Origin: Deltaproteobacteria bacterium
Lineage (GTDB): Bacteria > Desulfobacterota > Binatia > Binatales > Binataceae
Direction of reading: 5' to 3'
DNA: 64,000 nucleotides
Assembly (NCBI GenBank): GCA_021780755.1
Contig: JAJXYF010000019.1
Span: forward strand, 62,001 to 126,000
Below, piece by piece: positions 18,718-27,846 of this stretch. Made by a program: the position numbers and the translations under genes. Within the stretch, counting starts at the first letter, position 1. Each line of letters begins with the position of its first letter. Under the pieces are notes generated by a model. It was not told the origin of the DNA and ran no database searches. It worked only from the letters and a program-made list of their open reading frames with translations.

Positions 18718-19317
18718 ATGCTCTACCGAATGAAGACCTCACTTCCGATCGATCAATCAGTGCCGCTCAACGCAATGACGATGCGCGCGCTGAAAGGTCT
18801 CGCGATCGCGCTGCTCGCCGTGATCTTTGTGCTCGCCCTCGGCGGGCCGCGATCGCTCTCCTCGCTATGGGCGCAATCGGCGATCAACCCACTCATCGCT
18901 CCGGTGCCGCCGCCGGCGGCGCCCGCGCAATTGCCCGCGCCGGTCACCACCGCGATCGCACCGATACTGGTGCCGGTGCCGGCGCTGCCGACCGCCTCGC
19001 CAACCCCGTCCGTCCGCGCCTTCAATTGCAGTTGCTTCGGCCCTGGTACCGGTACGCATTGGATGGGCGCGGTGACCGCGCCCGGCTACTTTGTCGCTCG
19101 CCAGTCCGCCGTCGGCGCTTGCGTCACCTACAACGAACGGCGCCAACCGCAATCGCCGCTTCTGAGCACGAATGCCTCAACGCAAACCTCGGTGCCGGTG
19201 CTGCCGGGCGCGGCCGTACCGGGCATCGGGTCCCAGTTGGCGCAAACGCTGCCTGGCGCCCTTAATACCTCCACCGCCGAACAACTCCAGATGTGCTCCA
19301 ACTGCGTCTGCAACTGA
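18718..19317 (+). CDS. Hypothetical secreted or anchored protein with Cys-rich tail
   Basis: About 199 residues from the ATG at 18718 (other starts at 18730, 18775 and 18781). A hydrophobic segment, GLAIALLAVIFVLALGG, acts as signal or anchor. A Pro/Ala/Thr-rich linker follows (about 60-100), then a folded part with FNCSCFGPGTGTHWMGAV, AVGACVTYN and the terminal CSNCVCN. Cysteine spacing suggests disulfides outside the cytoplasm. I do not recognise the family. It is divergent from the TolC-like gene. Confidence 0.6.
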   Translation: MLYRMKTSLPIDQSVPLNAMTMRALKGLAIALLAVIFVLALGGPRSLSSLWAQSAINPLIAPVPPPAAPAQLPAPVTTAIAPILVPVPALPTASPTPSVRAFNCSCFGPGTGTHWMGAVTAPGYFVARQSAVGACVTYNERRQPQSPLLSTNASTQTSVPVLPGAAVPGIGSQLAQTLPGALNTSTAEQLQMCSNCVCN

Positions 19318-19336
19318 GCGCGCGCCGCCTTAAGCG

Positions 19337-19924
19337 ATGGGCAAACTAATAATGGTCAGGCACGGCGAGAGCGAAGGCAATCGCGATCGCCGCTTCACGA
19401 TTTCGCCCGAAGTGCCGATCACCGAACTGGGCCGCCAGCAGGCTCGCGAGGCCGCCCTGCGCATCGCCAGACTCTTCACGCCCGAGCGCATCATCTCGAG
19501 TCCCTATCGCCGCGCCCGTCAGACCAGCGACATCATCGCTGGCGAACTCAGCCTGCCGATCGAAGTCGTCCACGATCTGCACGAGCGCGACCTCGGCGTG
19601 CTCAAGGGCCAATCCTACGACCTCCTGCGCGACCTCGCCGGCCAGGACTCCGGCTACGACCCCAAGCGCGGATGGCTCTGGCGGCCCGAAGGCGGCGAAA
19701 GCTACGAAGATGTCCGCCTGCGCGTCAGCGTCGCAATTGACGAAATTCGCCGCCGCTATCCCACGGAGGAATTAGTGGTCGTTAGTCACGGCGGCGTGAT
19801 GCTCTCGCTGTGGGCGCATCTCACCGGTGCCTGGGAAGCCGCCCATCTGCCGCCCAATTGCGGCATCGTGCTGATCGAGCACGAGCCTAACCGCGTGCAT
19901 CCACCCAAATTACTCACTGACTAA
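19337..19924 (+). CDS. Histidine phosphatase (phosphoglycerate mutase-like)
   Basis: Branch-1 histidine phosphatase of 195 residues. The phospho-accepting histidine is in LIMVRHGESEGN; the second arginine and the catalytic pair are in SPYRRARQTSDII, HDLHERDLG and VVVSHGGVMLSL. Substrate cannot be told: members act on sugar phosphates, alpha-ribazole phosphate or proteins. It follows the Cys-tailed gene by 19 bp and may be co-transcribed with it. Confidence 0.85.
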   Translation: MGKLIMVRHGESEGNRDRRFTISPEVPITELGRQQAREAALRIARLFTPERIISSPYRRARQTSDIIAGELSLPIEVVHDLHERDLGVLKGQSYDLLRDLAGQDSGYDPKRGWLWRPEGGESYEDVRLRVSVAIDEIRRRYPTEELVVVSHGGVMLSLWAHLTGAWEAAHLPPNCGIVLIEHEPNRVHPPKLLTD

Positions 19925-19966
19925 CGCAGCTACTGACTATCAACCCATCGCGAGCGCCGCTCCTTG

Positions 19967-20067
19967 GCGAGGCTTTCACGGGGCGAAGCCCGCATCTTAA
20001 TACATGGGAAGTCTGAAACCTCGTGAGGTTTCAGTTCTCTTGAAGCTATAGTTCTTCCTCAACAACT
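19967..20067 (+). repeat. Dispersed hairpin repeat A, copy 5
   Basis: Complete copy between convergent genes (phosphatase and recO): TTCACGGGGCGAAGCCCGCA, TCTTAATACATGGGAAG, stem CTGAAACCT/AGGTTTCAG with CGTG loop, AGCTATAGTTC and CCTCAACAAC. The stem-loop GAAACCTCGTGAGGTTTC is a perfect palindrome. Confidence 0.88.
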
Positions 20068-20092
20068 TCTTCACCCTTCCGCCCTCCATCCG

Positions 20093-20842
20093 CTAGAACA
20101 ACGAATCGAGGAACTCGACTGAGCGGAGTTTGCGGTCGAGGATTGAAGCGAGAAACCGCGCGATCGCGAGTGCGCCGTCGCTGCCCGCTTGAGTGAGTAT
20201 CGCGGCGTCTTCGATCGGCGCGGCGGCCAGCGCAGCCAATGCCGCGGCGTTGATCGCCGCCAGCCGCACCGCGCCTTCGGGGGCCTGCGGGCGGCATCGT
20301 GCGCACACGATTCCGCCGCGCGCGACCACGAAGTAAACCGCGCCGCCGGCGGCCTCGCCCAACCCGCAGATCCGGCAATGCGCGAATTCCAGGCCGAACC
20401 CGGCCGCCCGCAGCAGATTCAATTCGAACGATTGTCGCATCGCGAGCGTCACCGCCCCGCCGCCGAGCGTCCCGAGTGCGCGCGCCAGCACCTCGTAGGC
20501 GTCCGCGGCCTCCGCCTCCTCGGACGTCAGCGCGTCGGCCAGTTCCAGCATGTAACTGCCCAGCGCGATCTTCGCGAGGTCGTCTTCGAGCCGCGGCATC
20601 GCCTCGCCGGCCTCCGCCCGCGTGATAAATACCAGCTGTCCCTGTGGACGCCGGCGAAAGAACAGATTGACGTGCGAGAACGGCTCCAGCTTGCGCTCGA
20701 AGCGCCGCCGCGAGGCTTTCGCCCCCTTCGCGATTCCGCTCAGCTTGCCGAATTCGCGCGTCAGCAGCGTCACGATCCGATCGGACTCCGAGTAGTCGCG
20801 CGCGCGCAGCACGATCGCGGCGGTGGTTTCTTCAGCCGGCAC
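20093..20842 (-). CDS. recO: DNA repair protein RecO
   Basis: Recombination mediator of 249 residues that helps load RecA on SSB-coated DNA. The OB-fold start TAAIVLRARDYSESDRIVTL and GKLSGIAKGAKASRRRF are typical. The zinc-finger region is present as CRICGLG with a later CARCRPQ. The only usable start in frame is the GTG at 20842. It is followed at a distance by the MoxR-type gene on the same strand. Confidence 0.92.
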   Translation of the reverse strand: MPAEETTAAIVLRARDYSESDRIVTLLTREFGKLSGIAKGAKASRRRFERKLEPFSHVNLFFRRRPQGQLVFITRAEAGEAMPRLEDDLAKIALGSYMLELADALTSEEAEAADAYEVLARALGTLGGGAVTLAMRQSFELNLLRAAGFGLEFAHCRICGLGEAAGGAVYFVVARGGIVCARCRPQAPEGAVRLAAINAAALAALAAAPIEDAAILTQAGSDGALAIARFLASILDRKLRSVEFLDSLF

Positions 20843-20903
20843 CGGTCATCCCGATCGTCGCCATCATCGGCGAATTCTCGCCCCTGCGCGGCTCGCCAAT
20901 CCC

Positions 20904-22028
20904 TTACGCCGCCGTCCGCAGAATCGATTGTTGTATCGCCCGAACCTTCGCGCGCATCGCCTCCAGCCCGTCGGTGTCGCGGCCGTTGTCCGCCGCCTCG
21001 CGCACCAGGGTCTCGAATTTCGCCAGGATATTCGCGAGCTTGGTGTGCGCTTCGATCGTCGCCCGCTTGCGCATCTCGTCGCTTTCCCAGCCGCGATCGA
21101 CATACTCGCGCAATTCCTGTCCCTGGATTAGCAGTTCGCGCGCCTCGTCCTCGAAGCCCTTGACCATCCGTCGAATCGCCTCGCGCACCTTCGGCAACTC
21201 CTCGGGGTCCTTCCAGAGCACGTGCTCCAAAAACGTCAGGTCGTCCTCGCTCACGATACTCCGGCCGTACAACAAGGCGTGCGCGCGCAGGATTCCCAAT
21301 GCGTTTCGCCAGCGCCGATCGGACACGATTATTTGTTGCGCCGCCAGTGCCCGGCGCAGATCCGCGATCGAGCGCAGGATACTCCCGGGCACTTTCACCG
21401 CACCCGCCCGCGCCCGCAGCTCGCCCAGTTCCGCGAATGTCAGCGACGTGCGCGCTCCAGCTTCGACACCTTCCAGCATCTTGAGAAAGCGGAAATCCTC
21501 GCCGATATAATCGACCATGAAGCGCAGCATGAAGCGGTCGAACAGCGCCGTCAGCTCCTCTTCGTCCGGCAGTTCGTTCGACGCCCCGAACATCGTGATC
21601 AGCGGTACGGTCACGCGCGCGCGCCCGTTGTGAAATACGCGCTCATTGATCACCGTCAAGAGCGCGTTCAGGATCGACGAGTTGGCCTTGAAAATTTCAT
21701 CCAGGAACGCGATATGCGCCTCGGGCAGCTTGTGATCGGTCACCCGCCGGTAGTCGTCCTGCTCCAGCCCCTTGAGGCTCACCGCGCCAAAGATTTCTTC
21801 GGGCGTGCTGAATTTGGTCAGCAGCCACTGGAAATACTCCGCGCCCTCGATCCGCCGGCATAGTTCGTCGGCGAGCATCGACTTCGCCGTGCCGGGCGGC
21901 CCGATCACCAGGATATGACTGGCCGAGAGCAGCGCGCACAACGCGCCGTCGATCAGGTCGCCGCGCTCGAGAAACAGATGATTCAGTTCCTCACGAATTG
22001 TCGAAAGTTTGGCTATCGCGTCGGGCAT
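20904..22028 (-). CDS. MoxR/RavA-type AAA+ ATPase
   Basis: AAA+ chaperone-like ATPase of 374 residues from the ATG at 22028. Walker A is IGPPGTAKS, Walker B is IAFLDEIFKAN, and the MoxR signature SLKGLEQDDYRRVTDHKLPE lies between them; GASNELPDEEELTALFDRF is the sensor region. RavA-type proteins work with a VWA-domain partner to remodel metalloprotein or respiratory complexes; none is adjacent. The C-terminal part has the mixed helical extension of RavA. Confidence 0.87.
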   Translation of the reverse strand: MPDAIAKLSTIREELNHLFLERGDLIDGALCALLSASHILVIGPPGTAKSMLADELCRRIEGAEYFQWLLTKFSTPEEIFGAVSLKGLEQDDYRRVTDHKLPEAHIAFLDEIFKANSSILNALLTVINERVFHNGRARVTVPLITMFGASNELPDEEELTALFDRFMLRFMVDYIGEDFRFLKMLEGVEAGARTSLTFAELGELRARAGAVKVPGSILRSIADLRRALAAQQIIVSDRRWRNALGILRAHALLYGRSIVSEDDLTFLEHVLWKDPEELPKVREAIRRMVKGFEDEARELLIQGQELREYVDRGWESDEMRKRATIEAHTKLANILAKFETLVREAADNGRDTDGLEAMRAKVRAIQQSILRTAA

Positions 22029-22058
22029 CGTTGGCGGCGCGGCACAGGGCCTTGCCAC

Positions 22059-22632
22059 GCTGATGAAATCTAGCAGAGCGCGCGCCCTCGCTTAAGCGCT
22101 CCCGCCCGTGGCCGTCCGCCTCCGCGCAACTCTGAAAATCACGCCAGCGTTGCCGGACACGTCTGCGGCACAACCGTTGGGATTCGGATGAGACGTTGCG
22201 CCCCAAAAAAGCCTTATTCCGACCAAGGCCATCGCTGGTTACATCCTCTAAGCCTTGCGGCACGACCGGCTCGAATCTGAGCCGCCCCCCGCTCTGGTTC
22301 CCCGGGGGACTAAACAGTCACATCGTCGGTGCTAACCCTGCCTTTGATGATCACCGTCGAATTGTTCTCTAGCTAGCGCCGCCATTTGAGGCGTAAATTT
22401 AGCCTCAGAGTTATCAGTGCGCGACGAATCGTATTGCCCTTCGGATTACCAACGGGTTATGGTGCTCGCGGCGGATCAAAGCCAGATACGCGAAAGAGTG
22501 AAGATGTGGTGAGGCGGACGGGGTAGCGATGGTTGAGTCGGATCTGCCGTTTTCACCCAAATATCAAGACCAATGCTCGGCTTCGGGATTGCTCCGCCAT
22601 TTATGCGGGGTTGCTCCCAATGAGGTTTGCTG
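22059..22632. other. Gap of about 570 bp without a recognised gene
   Basis: No frame with coding character in either strand; frames crossing it overlap the start of the sulfatase and look spurious. It separates two divergent genes and presumably holds their promoters. I see no clear repeat, tRNA or terminator. Confidence 0.5.
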
Positions 22633-24939
22633 ATGCCACCAAACATAACGCCCGCGGCCACCAACCGAAGGCGCGGGGCGCGCACTGGCTTGTCACTGCC
22701 GTCCGGGCCGCGGGCCCGACGCCCCTGGCACGCGTGGCATCCTCTCCTCATCTTGGCCTCGTTGCTTGCGCTGGTCGGTCTTGGGGTCGTTCCCGCGCCG
22801 GTATCCGCCGCCACCGCCAGTAAACCGCTGCCCAATATCCTCCTGATCGTAATGGACGATATCGGCATCGACCAATGGCAACTATTCGGGTACGGCGGCA
22901 CTACTCCCGCCGCTATGCCGAACATCACCGCGATCGCCAAGGCCGGGATCAAATTCCATAACCTGTGGTCGATGCCGGCCTGCTCTAATGGTCGCGCCAC
23001 GCTTTTCACCGGCCGCTACCCTTTCCGCACCCACGTCTATACCGCGCTGGGTAACAACGACCTGGCCAACTTCATGGTCAGCCCGAACGAACTGACTGTC
23101 CCAAAGTTGCTCAAGCAACGCGGTTACAAAAGCGCGATGTTTGGCAAATTCCATCTCGGGATCCAGAGCAACGACCCTTACGGCTACGGCATGGTGCGGG
23201 CCCTGGGTTGGGATTACTTCTATGGCTGGCTCGACGCTACCGGCGATCCCTCGTCGATCGACCAGACCGCCGGTGGCGTCTCCCCGCCCGGTACATGGTC
23301 GTGCGGCTTCGTCCGCGATTCAAACCATGGTGGCGCCGATACCGGCGCCTGCTACGCCAGCGACAATACTTGCTCGGTCATGACCAAAACCGGGACGGAG
23401 GCGCCGGGTCGGGTCTGCCGTGACGCTGGCGGCATCTTTGATCCAAACCAGCCGTGCAACAACCCGGCACCCAGCTACATCAACTTTGCGACCCTTAGTG
23501 GGCATTATGTCTCGCCGCTCGTTATCAACAATGAAGACGGGTCGATCGTGCAGGTGCCATCGACCGACATTCGAGCGCGGACTTTTCGCGGCACGGTGCC
23601 GGTCGATGCCGCGATCGATTGGATCAACCAACAGCCCAAGGATCAGCCGTGGATGGTGAGCTTGGACTTTGCGACGGCACACACCCCGATCATGCAACCA
23701 CCAATTGAATTGCTACCTCCTACGGAAGCCGACACCAGCAACCTCGACTGCTCTAACTCGATCGCCCAAAGAGTCTTGACCAACCAGATGGAAGAGGCGC
23801 TCGACGCCGAAGTTGGACGACTTCTGGTCGCAACCGGCCTCGCCAGCCGCGGCCAGAATGGCCAGCTAATCTACCACCCACGATTAACTAACACGGTTAT
23901 CGTCATGGTCACCGACAATGGAAGCTTAGGCAGCGTGGTGAAAGCACCCTTCGATGGCAGCCGCTCGAAATCCACGGTCTATCAAACCGGCGTATGGTGC
24001 CCTGGGATCGTCGCCGGTCCGCAAGTGAAGCAGCCTGGCCGCCAGGTGAACGCCATGGTCAACATCGCGGATCTCTATCAGTTGTTCGGCGAGCTCGCCG
24101 GCATCGACGTGCACAACATCGTTCCGCAGACCATCGACGCGCAGCCCATCCTTCCTTATCTTATCAATCCCGCGCATCCGAGCATTCGCAAAACCAACTA
24201 TACGGAGATCGGCACCAACCTCCACGCCAATGGCGAGATCAATGGGCCTTGCCAATACAATACTACCACCTGCACTCAGATCGCTCCGTCGAAAAGCGTG
24301 TGCGAGGACAACAGCGGGATCTGGTGGGGACAAGGCGCTACTGACCCCAGCACTGCCGGCATCCCGGCCGACGGCTTGAAGCTCTGCTGTGACGTCGCCG
24401 TTTGGCAGGCCAACCACGCCCAGACAATTTCTACCGAAATCTACCCGTTGGAGGCCTTCGCCCTCCGCAACTCTCTTTATAAGCTCGTGATCAATAGCTA
24501 CGAATCCTACGATGCTACCTCCAACTCGTGCGTCCCCACCACCACCAGGGAGTTTTACCAAATCAACGAAAAGGTGCCGGTCCCGAAGCTCGACACCGCC
24601 GATGCCGACCTGTTGGCCACCGGAAGCCCGCTCACCCGTATGCAACAGAATAACTACGATGCCTTGTCGGCGCAGCTCACCAAGCTCTGGGCGTCGCAGC
24701 CTGCCTGCCCGGGCGACCTTAACCTCGACGAGATCGTGAATTATCTGGATGTCGCGGACTGGGATTTGTACCAAGGCCTCTCGTTGGGACTTTCAAGCTG
24801 GGCCGACGTTAATCTGGACGGTCTGACTGACTCTGCCGATTTGGCGATCATCCTGCAAAACTTCGGCTCATGTCCTGCGGGGCAAGGAGCCGAGGCGTTA
24901 GCGGCTCGGTTGCGACCGTGGTCGGCGGCGTCACGGTAA
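22633..24939 (+). CDS. Secreted sulfatase with C-terminal dockerin-like repeats
   Basis: Alkaline-phosphatase-superfamily sulfatase of 768 residues, exported by an N-terminal signal (LLILASLLALVGLG ... APVSAA). Metal-site residues appear in PNILLIVMDDIGID and later in MVTDNGSLG; the activation motif region is MPACSNGRATLFTGRYP with Cys117. The usual C-x-P/A-x-R pattern has Asn in place of Pro/Ala, so formylglycine formation is uncertain. The C-terminal 60 residues form two EF-hand-like repeats, CPGDLNLDEIVNYLDVADW and WADVNLDGLTDSADLAIIL, as in type I dockerins. The ATG at 22633 follows TGAGG. Confidence 0.85.
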   Translation: MPPNITPAATNRRRGARTGLSLPSGPRARRPWHAWHPLLILASLLALVGLGVVPAPVSAATASKPLPNILLIVMDDIGIDQWQLFGYGGTTPAAMPNITAIAKAGIKFHNLWSMPACSNGRATLFTGRYPFRTHVYTALGNNDLANFMVSPNELTVPKLLKQRGYKSAMFGKFHLGIQSNDPYGYGMVRALGWDYFYGWLDATGDPSSIDQTAGGVSPPGTWSCGFVRDSNHGGADTGACYASDNTCSVMTKTGTEAPGRVCRDAGGIFDPNQPCNNPAPSYINFATLSGHYVSPLVINNEDGSIVQVPSTDIRARTFRGTVPVDAAIDWINQQPKDQPWMVSLDFATAHTPIMQPPIELLPPTEADTSNLDCSNSIAQRVLTNQMEEALDAEVGRLLVATGLASRGQNGQLIYHPRLTNTVIVMVTDNGSLGSVVKAPFDGSRSKSTVYQTGVWCPGIVAGPQVKQPGRQVNAMVNIADLYQLFGELAGIDVHNIVPQTIDAQPILPYLINPAHPSIRKTNYTEIGTNLHANGEINGPCQYNTTTCTQIAPSKSVCEDNSGIWWGQGATDPSTAGIPADGLKLCCDVAVWQANHAQTISTEIYPLEAFALRNSLYKLVINSYESYDATSNSCVPTTTREFYQINEKVPVPKLDTADADLLATGSPLTRMQQNNYDALSAQLTKLWASQPACPGDLNLDEIVNYLDVADWDLYQGLSLGLSSWADVNLDGLTDSADLAIILQNFGSCPAGQGAEALAARLRPWSAASR

Positions 24940-25058
24940 ACCTGCACGCCGATTTGACAGAGGACGAGACCATCAGCATTCGCCTTATTCCAATTGGTAG
25001 TTCCGGTCGCCGGAATGGCCAGATGGCATCATTTTAGACGCTCTCAGTGAGAGGTATC

Positions 25059-25877
25059 ATGCGCCGGTTCCTTAAAATTATCCCTATCCTGGCGGCGATC
25101 CAGATTTTTACCGCGATTGCGGCGTTTGCTTTTCACCTGGATCCTTCACTCGATCCGGAGACGCCTTTCGTGATTTGTGAAAATCAGCGATATGCGCTCT
25201 GCGCCGAGGCGAGTTGCTTCGTTTATGACGGGGTCGCTTATTGCAAGTGCGATATCAAGAACGGTGACAGCATCAGTCTGCAGCTCAGCTACTCGAGTTC
25301 CACCGGTGAGCGCAATGTCTGTGACGTAAATCGGCAAGGCAGGACGAATGGCTATATGATGAGTACCTTCAGCCTGCCAAATAACGTAAAGAAAGGTGGC
25401 AGCGCCGCGGCTTACACCTGCCCCGGATCGGCTGACGCGGGAAGTGGGGTGATCGCGCCCGTTGCCTATGGCCAATGTGACGGTGGCTTTTGCTTCAAAA
25501 GCACCCGCGGCCAGAGGATACCGGGCTTCACCGGCCACCTGCAGGTTAACCAGATCATTTGCTCCTGCCCGATCTCAACTGATGCGACGCCAGGCAGCTC
25601 GGATAGCTTTGGGTATCAATTATTTGGTCCGTACAATCCGGGGGCACCGCTAGGCAGCAGATGTGACGCTAGTGCCTGCAACGCGTGTAGCGTCCCTAAC
25701 CCCACTGCTAATGGAACCACCATCCCCGTCGGATCTCCGACCGGAAGCGGGAAATTTCTTGCGCTGAAGCTGGATGGGCCGCCACTTCCGGATATCAATG
25801 AGTGCCTCTGCTCATGCCAGGCTTCGGGTCCGAACGGCGCCATTTCCTGTACCGTGGGAGAAGACCGGACGCCCTAG
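25059..25877 (+). CDS. Secreted Cys-rich hypothetical protein
   Basis: About 272 residues. Begins with a clear signal peptide (RRFLKIIPILAAIQIFTAI ... AFAF). The mature part has many cysteines in short clusters, for example CAEASCFVYDGVAYCKCD, GQCDGGFCFKS, QIICSCPIS, SACNACSVP and ECLCSCQA, suggesting several disulfides. It follows the sulfatase by 119 bp on the same strand and may be secreted with it. The ATG at 25059 is preferred over a GTG at 25047 because of GAGAGG just upstream. I do not recognise the family. Confidence 0.65.
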   Translation: MRRFLKIIPILAAIQIFTAIAAFAFHLDPSLDPETPFVICENQRYALCAEASCFVYDGVAYCKCDIKNGDSISLQLSYSSSTGERNVCDVNRQGRTNGYMMSTFSLPNNVKKGGSAAAYTCPGSADAGSGVIAPVAYGQCDGGFCFKSTRGQRIPGFTGHLQVNQIICSCPISTDATPGSSDSFGYQLFGPYNPGAPLGSRCDASACNACSVPNPTANGTTIPVGSPTGSGKFLALKLDGPPLPDINECLCSCQASGPNGAISCTVGEDRTP

Positions 25878-26146
25878 CCCAGTCGCGTGGCGCTCCGGCC
25901 GCGATTGTCATCACGAAGAACTGAATGAGCTGCCGAGCGGAAGGTCGTTCAGTCTTCATTCATCGCCAGATGCGTCCCGCGAGCAAGCCTGCGCCGAGCC
26001 CGCTGTCAGTGGACAACACGCCAGCCTTGCCGGACGCGGGCATCGGCGCTAGAACCAGAACCAACACCGACTCTGATTCGCCCGCGCAATCCTCGTACCG
26101 CTGTCCGCCGCGCGCCGCGAAGGTCGGTCGCCGCCGGAGGTTTTCG

Positions 26147-27346
26147 ATGGATAAAGCATTGGCTGGTGTTAAGGTTCTCGACTTGACCCAATTCGAGGCC
26201 GGCACGTCGTGCACTGAGATGCTCGCGTGGCTCGGCGCAAACGTGATCAAGGTCGAACCGCCCAAGATGGGCGAGCAGGGCCGCTGGCTCCTCACCGAAA
26301 AGCCCGGCGTCGATTCCCACTACTTCATGCTGCTCAACGCCAACAAGCGCAGCATCACGCTCAACCTCAAGTCCGAACGCGGCCAGCAGATCTTCGTTGA
26401 CATGATCAAGCAGGTCGATATCCTCGCCGAAAATTATTCGCTCGGTACCCTCGAAAGCTGGGGCCTCGGCTATGAGCGCCTGCGCGAAATCAATCCGCGC
26501 CTGATTTACCTCACCATCAAGGGCTTCGGCACATACGGCCCGTATAGCAAGTACAAGAGCTTCGACATGATCGCGCAGGCGGCCGGTGGCGCCATGTCGA
26601 TTACCGGCTTCCCCGGGTCGCCCCCGCTCAAGCCCGGCCCTACCATCGGTGATACCGGCACCGGCATCCATGCCGCCACTGGCGTCCTCGCCGCCTACAT
26701 CCAGCGCGAGCGCACCGGCAAGGGCCAAAAAGTCGAGGTCGCGATGCAGGAGGCGGTCTTCAATTTCGTCCGCGTCCCTACCATGAGCATGTACATCACC
26801 AACCAGCCGAGCCCCCGCGTCGGCAACCGGCTCGCCAGCGGCGCCATCGGCGACATCTACAAATGCGCGCCCGGTGGCGACAACGATTACGTCTATATGC
26901 TCTGCACCACCCCCGAAATGTTCCAGGCCATGTGCAAGACCATCGGTCGCCCCGACGTCGTCGAAGACCCGCGCTTCAAGGACCGCCGTGAACGCGTCAA
27001 GTACATCGAGGAACTCACCCGCATCATCGAGGACTGGACCAGCCGGCGCGACAAGCGCGAAGTGATGAAGCTGATGGGCGAGGCCGGCGTCCCCTGCGGC
27101 GCCATCCTCGACAGCCTCGAACTCCTGAGCGACCCTCACATGCGCGAGCGCGGGATGGTCGTGACCGTGGACCATCCGGTGCGCGGCAAGTTCACCATGC
27201 CCGGATGCCCGGTGAAGCTCGAAGACTCGCCCGCCGAGGTCACTGCCGCGCCGCTGCTCGGGCAGCACAACGGCGAAATTTACGGCGAGATGCTCGGCCT
27301 CTCGCCCGCCGAACTCGAGCGCCTCAAGCAGGAGGGTATCGTATGA
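26147..27346 (+). CDS. Family III CoA-transferase (CaiB/BaiF)
   Basis: Transfers CoA between carboxylic acids, for example formyl-, succinyl- or carnitine-type donors; 399 residues. Typical stretches are GVKVLDLTQFEAGTSCTEML, LGANVIKVEPP, SITLNLKSERG and the nucleophile region SFDMIAQAAGGAMSITG. Further marks are GVLAAYIQRERTGKGQ and GVPCGAILD. The ATG at 26147 follows GGAGG; the longer in-frame extension upstream has no conserved content. The neighbouring metal-uptake genes do not hint at the substrate. Confidence 0.92.
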   Translation: MDKALAGVKVLDLTQFEAGTSCTEMLAWLGANVIKVEPPKMGEQGRWLLTEKPGVDSHYFMLLNANKRSITLNLKSERGQQIFVDMIKQVDILAENYSLGTLESWGLGYERLREINPRLIYLTIKGFGTYGPYSKYKSFDMIAQAAGGAMSITGFPGSPPLKPGPTIGDTGTGIHAATGVLAAYIQRERTGKGQKVEVAMQEAVFNFVRVPTMSMYITNQPSPRVGNRLASGAIGDIYKCAPGGDNDYVYMLCTTPEMFQAMCKTIGRPDVVEDPRFKDRRERVKYIEELTRIIEDWTSRRDKREVMKLMGEAGVPCGAILDSLELLSDPHMRERGMVVTVDHPVRGKFTMPGCPVKLEDSPAEVTAAPLLGQHNGEIYGEMLGLSPAELERLKQEGIV

Positions 27347-27374
27347 GTGCCGCCGCGATGATACTAATCGATCG

Positions 27375-27722
27375 GTGATTTCCGGGCGTGCGAGTATTGG
27401 GAGCTTGATTCGCCGCGGCGCAAAATCGATTGCGCTCGTCGCGGCCACCGTCGTTCTCGCCGCCCAGTTCCTCGCCCTCGCTCATTTCCATCAGCGCAAT
27501 CCCTCCCGCCAGTTCAACGCGCAGACCCAGGTCGTCGCCGACGACGGCCTCTGCGCGCTCTGCCTGCTGGCTTTTCACGCGCCGCTCAATCCGGCCGCCA
27601 CGCCGTCTATCGCTCACCCCTTTGACGAGACTCGGCTGGTCGATTCCACCGTCACCGCCCTTTACGTTTTGCTTCCGCTCTCCTCATACCGGACGCGCGC
27701 ACCGCCAGCCGCGATCGTCTGA
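27375..27722 (+). CDS. Small His/Cys-containing DUF2946-like protein
   Basis: 115 residues starting with GTG. One N-terminal membrane helix (SIALVAATVVLAAQFLALA), followed by HFHQ, then the motif DDGLCALCLLAFHAPLNPAA, which resembles the CxxC/H pattern of DUF2946-type proteins near metal-transport genes. It directly precedes the porin/Znu-like operon, so a metal-related role is reasonable but unproven. Confidence 0.55.
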   Translation: MISGRASIGSLIRRGAKSIALVAATVVLAAQFLALAHFHQRNPSRQFNAQTQVVADDGLCALCLLAFHAPLNPAATPSIAHPFDETRLVDSTVTALYVLLPLSSYRTRAPPAAIV

Positions 27723-27846
27723 CGATTTCCTACTGACCTTTCGGAAATTCGTTTGACCGGGCCGCGTGGTGAATGCCGCGCGCGGCTTCCGCTGTGCTTG
27801 CTTCATGCGGATCGACGCGCGCCGCGGCCCGCCTGAGGGGAATTAA

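Noticed and set aside
22476-23009. 177-residue minus-strand frame over the sulfatase start
   Set aside because: Antisense to the signal and catalytic region of the sulfatase; no motif.
25925-26146. N-terminal extension of the CoA-transferase
   Set aside because: Low-complexity sequence; the ATG at 26147 has GGAGG and matches the family start.
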